DNA of 64,000 nt from Streptacidiphilus jeojiense. Its GTDB lineage: Bacteria; Actinomycetota; Actinomycetes; Streptomycetales; Streptomycetaceae. The notes beneath the pieces are model-generated. The model worked only from the letters and a program-made list of their open reading frames with translations. It searched no databases and was not told the origin of the DNA. The stretch is from contig NZ_JOEH01000016.1 in the NCBI RefSeq assembly GCF_000719095.1, positions 248,001 through 312,000 on the forward strand, written 5' to 3'. The position numbers and the translations under genes are program-made. Of this stretch, positions 63,243-64,000 are shown in pieces. How positions within the stretch are numbered: the first letter of the stretch is position 1; every line of letters begins with the position of its first letter.

Positions 63243-64000
63243 TCAGCCGCCGAAGCGGCGCTGGCGGTTGGCGTAGTCGCGCAGCGCCCGGAGGAAGTCG
63301 ACCTTGCGGAAGGCCGGCCAGTACGCCTCGCAGAAGTAGAACTCGGAGTGCGCGCTCTGCCAGAGCAGGAAGCCGGACAGCCGCTGCTCGCCGGAGGTGC
63401 GGATGACCAGGTCGGGGTCGGGCTGGCCGCTGGTGTAGAGGTGGCGGGCGATGTGCTCGACGTCGATCATCTCGGCCAGCTGTTCGACCGAGGTGCCGAG
63501 TGCGGCCTGCTCCTGCAGCAGCTTGCGGACCGCGTCGGCGATCTCGTGCCGGCCGCCGTAGCCGACGGCGACGTTGACGAGTATCCCGGTGTGGTGCGCG
63601 GTGGCCTGCTCGGCCTCCTTGAGCACGGCCGCGGTGCCGGTCGGCAGCAGGTCCAGGGCACCGACCGGGTGGACCCGCCAGTGGCCGGTGGCGGCGAGGT
63701 CGCGCACCGCCTGCTCGATGATGCCGAGCAGCGGGACCAGTTCCTCCTTGGGCCGGCTGAGGTTGTCGGTGGACAGCATCCACAGGGTGACCACCTCGAC
63801 GCCGACCTCCTCGCACCAGCTGAGGAAGTCCGGGATCTTGTCGGCGCCGCTCTGGTGCCCGTCCACGGTGGACATCCCGGCGGCGCGGGCCCAGCGGCGG
63901 TTCCCGTCGAGCATCACCCCGACGTGGCGCGGCACCGTGGCCCGGTCCAGGTGGGCCTCGACCCGGCGGCCGTAGAGCCCGTAGGTCAGCTTGCGGAGTA
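63243..64000 (-). CDS. uppS: isoprenyl (cis-prenyl) transferase, 5' end beyond the window
   Basis: The frame is open to the right edge: before the GTG at 63935 it reads LRKLTYGLYGRRVEAHLDRA, the usual N-terminus of Streptomyces cis-prenyltransferases, so the true start lies outside. Substrate and metal motifs are present: HVGVMLDGNRRWAR with the catalytic Asp, TLWMLSTDNLSRP, and the C-terminal DLVIRTSGEQRLSGFLLWQSAHSEFYF. It makes the long-chain polyprenyl diphosphate that carries cell-wall intermediates, or a shorter Z,E product. It stops 186 bases beyond the start of phoH2. Confidence 0.92.
   Translation of the reverse strand, partial: LRKLTYGLYGRRVEAHLDRATVPRHVGVMLDGNRRWARAAGMSTVDGHQSGADKIPDFLSWCEEVGVEVVTLWMLSTDNLSRPKEELVPLLGIIEQAVRDLAATGHWRVHPVGALDLLPTGTAAVLKEAEQATAHHTGILVNVAVGYGGRHEIADAVRKLLQEQAALGTSVEQLAEMIDVEHIARHLYTSGQPDPDLVIRTSGEQRLSGFLLWQSAHSEFYFCEAYWPAFRKVDFLRALRDYANRQRRFGG

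Overview
The window is high-GC actinobacterial chromosome and reads as a member of the Streptomycetaceae. It carries a mycothiol gene (mshB), two Opp/BldK-type peptide importers beside typA, a WhiB-like regulator next to glpX, polyphosphate glucokinase, a GH18 chitinase with DasR-like operator sites, and gene orders (typA with sdh; xseB-xseA / ispH / ppgK / ychF; glpX / WhiB-like / class I and class II fumarases) that I recall from the Streptomyces core chromosome. No rRNA, tRNA, CRISPR array, insertion sequence or phage genes were seen.

Layout. 1-5.6 kb: the end of an S9 (DPP-IV-like) peptidase cut by the window edge, a small membrane protein, mshB coupled to a DUF6113-type membrane protein, and a large Pro/Gln/Tyr-rich membrane protein with a YoaR-like exterior domain. 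5.6-18.2 kb: two complete oligopeptide ABC systems face each other across a 24-bp perfect hairpin. The left one has a fused double ATPase and the right one has two separate ATPases. 18.5-26.8 kb: typA, an orphan lipoprotein related to the left importer's binding protein, a small hypothetical gene and a three-gene succinate dehydrogenase operon whose anchor carries a CxxxxC plus CHSCRH motif. 26.8-32.4 kb: two tandem PAS-GAF-PP2C-HATPase phosphatases. 32.5-40 kb is more accessory: NUDIX, an NCS1 permease with a Cys-rich tail, a Coq4-like protein, a VOC protein, an Rv0909-like small protein, a divergent SDR/MarR pair, a YefM-YoeB toxin-antitoxin pair next to a dead second yoeB copy, and a broken double-GNAT gene. 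40-52.6 kb is core metabolism: ychF, a DUF6542-type gene, ppgK, ispH, xseA, xseB, a nitroreductase-fold gene, a DUF4245-type gene, glpX, a WhiB-like gene, a DUF1707 gene and both fumarases. 52.6-64 kb: chitinase, a DUF574-type methyltransferase, pirin, an HNH nuclease/ATPase pair resembling Septu anti-phage defence, an AI-2E family transporter, a secreted lytic transglycosylase, PhoH2, and a cis-prenyltransferase cut by the right edge.

Main themes are peptide import (three solute-binding proteins), the TCA cycle (sdh and two fumarases), gluconeogenesis and glucose phosphorylation, cell-envelope work (prenyltransferase, transglycosylase, YoaR-like protein, DUF1707) and conflict systems (YefM-YoeB, a YoeB relic, an Rv0909-like protein, PhoH2, Septu-like). 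The Septu-like pair at 56773-58856 is the best candidate for a poorly described system. All family names come from motif recognition; no database search was run.
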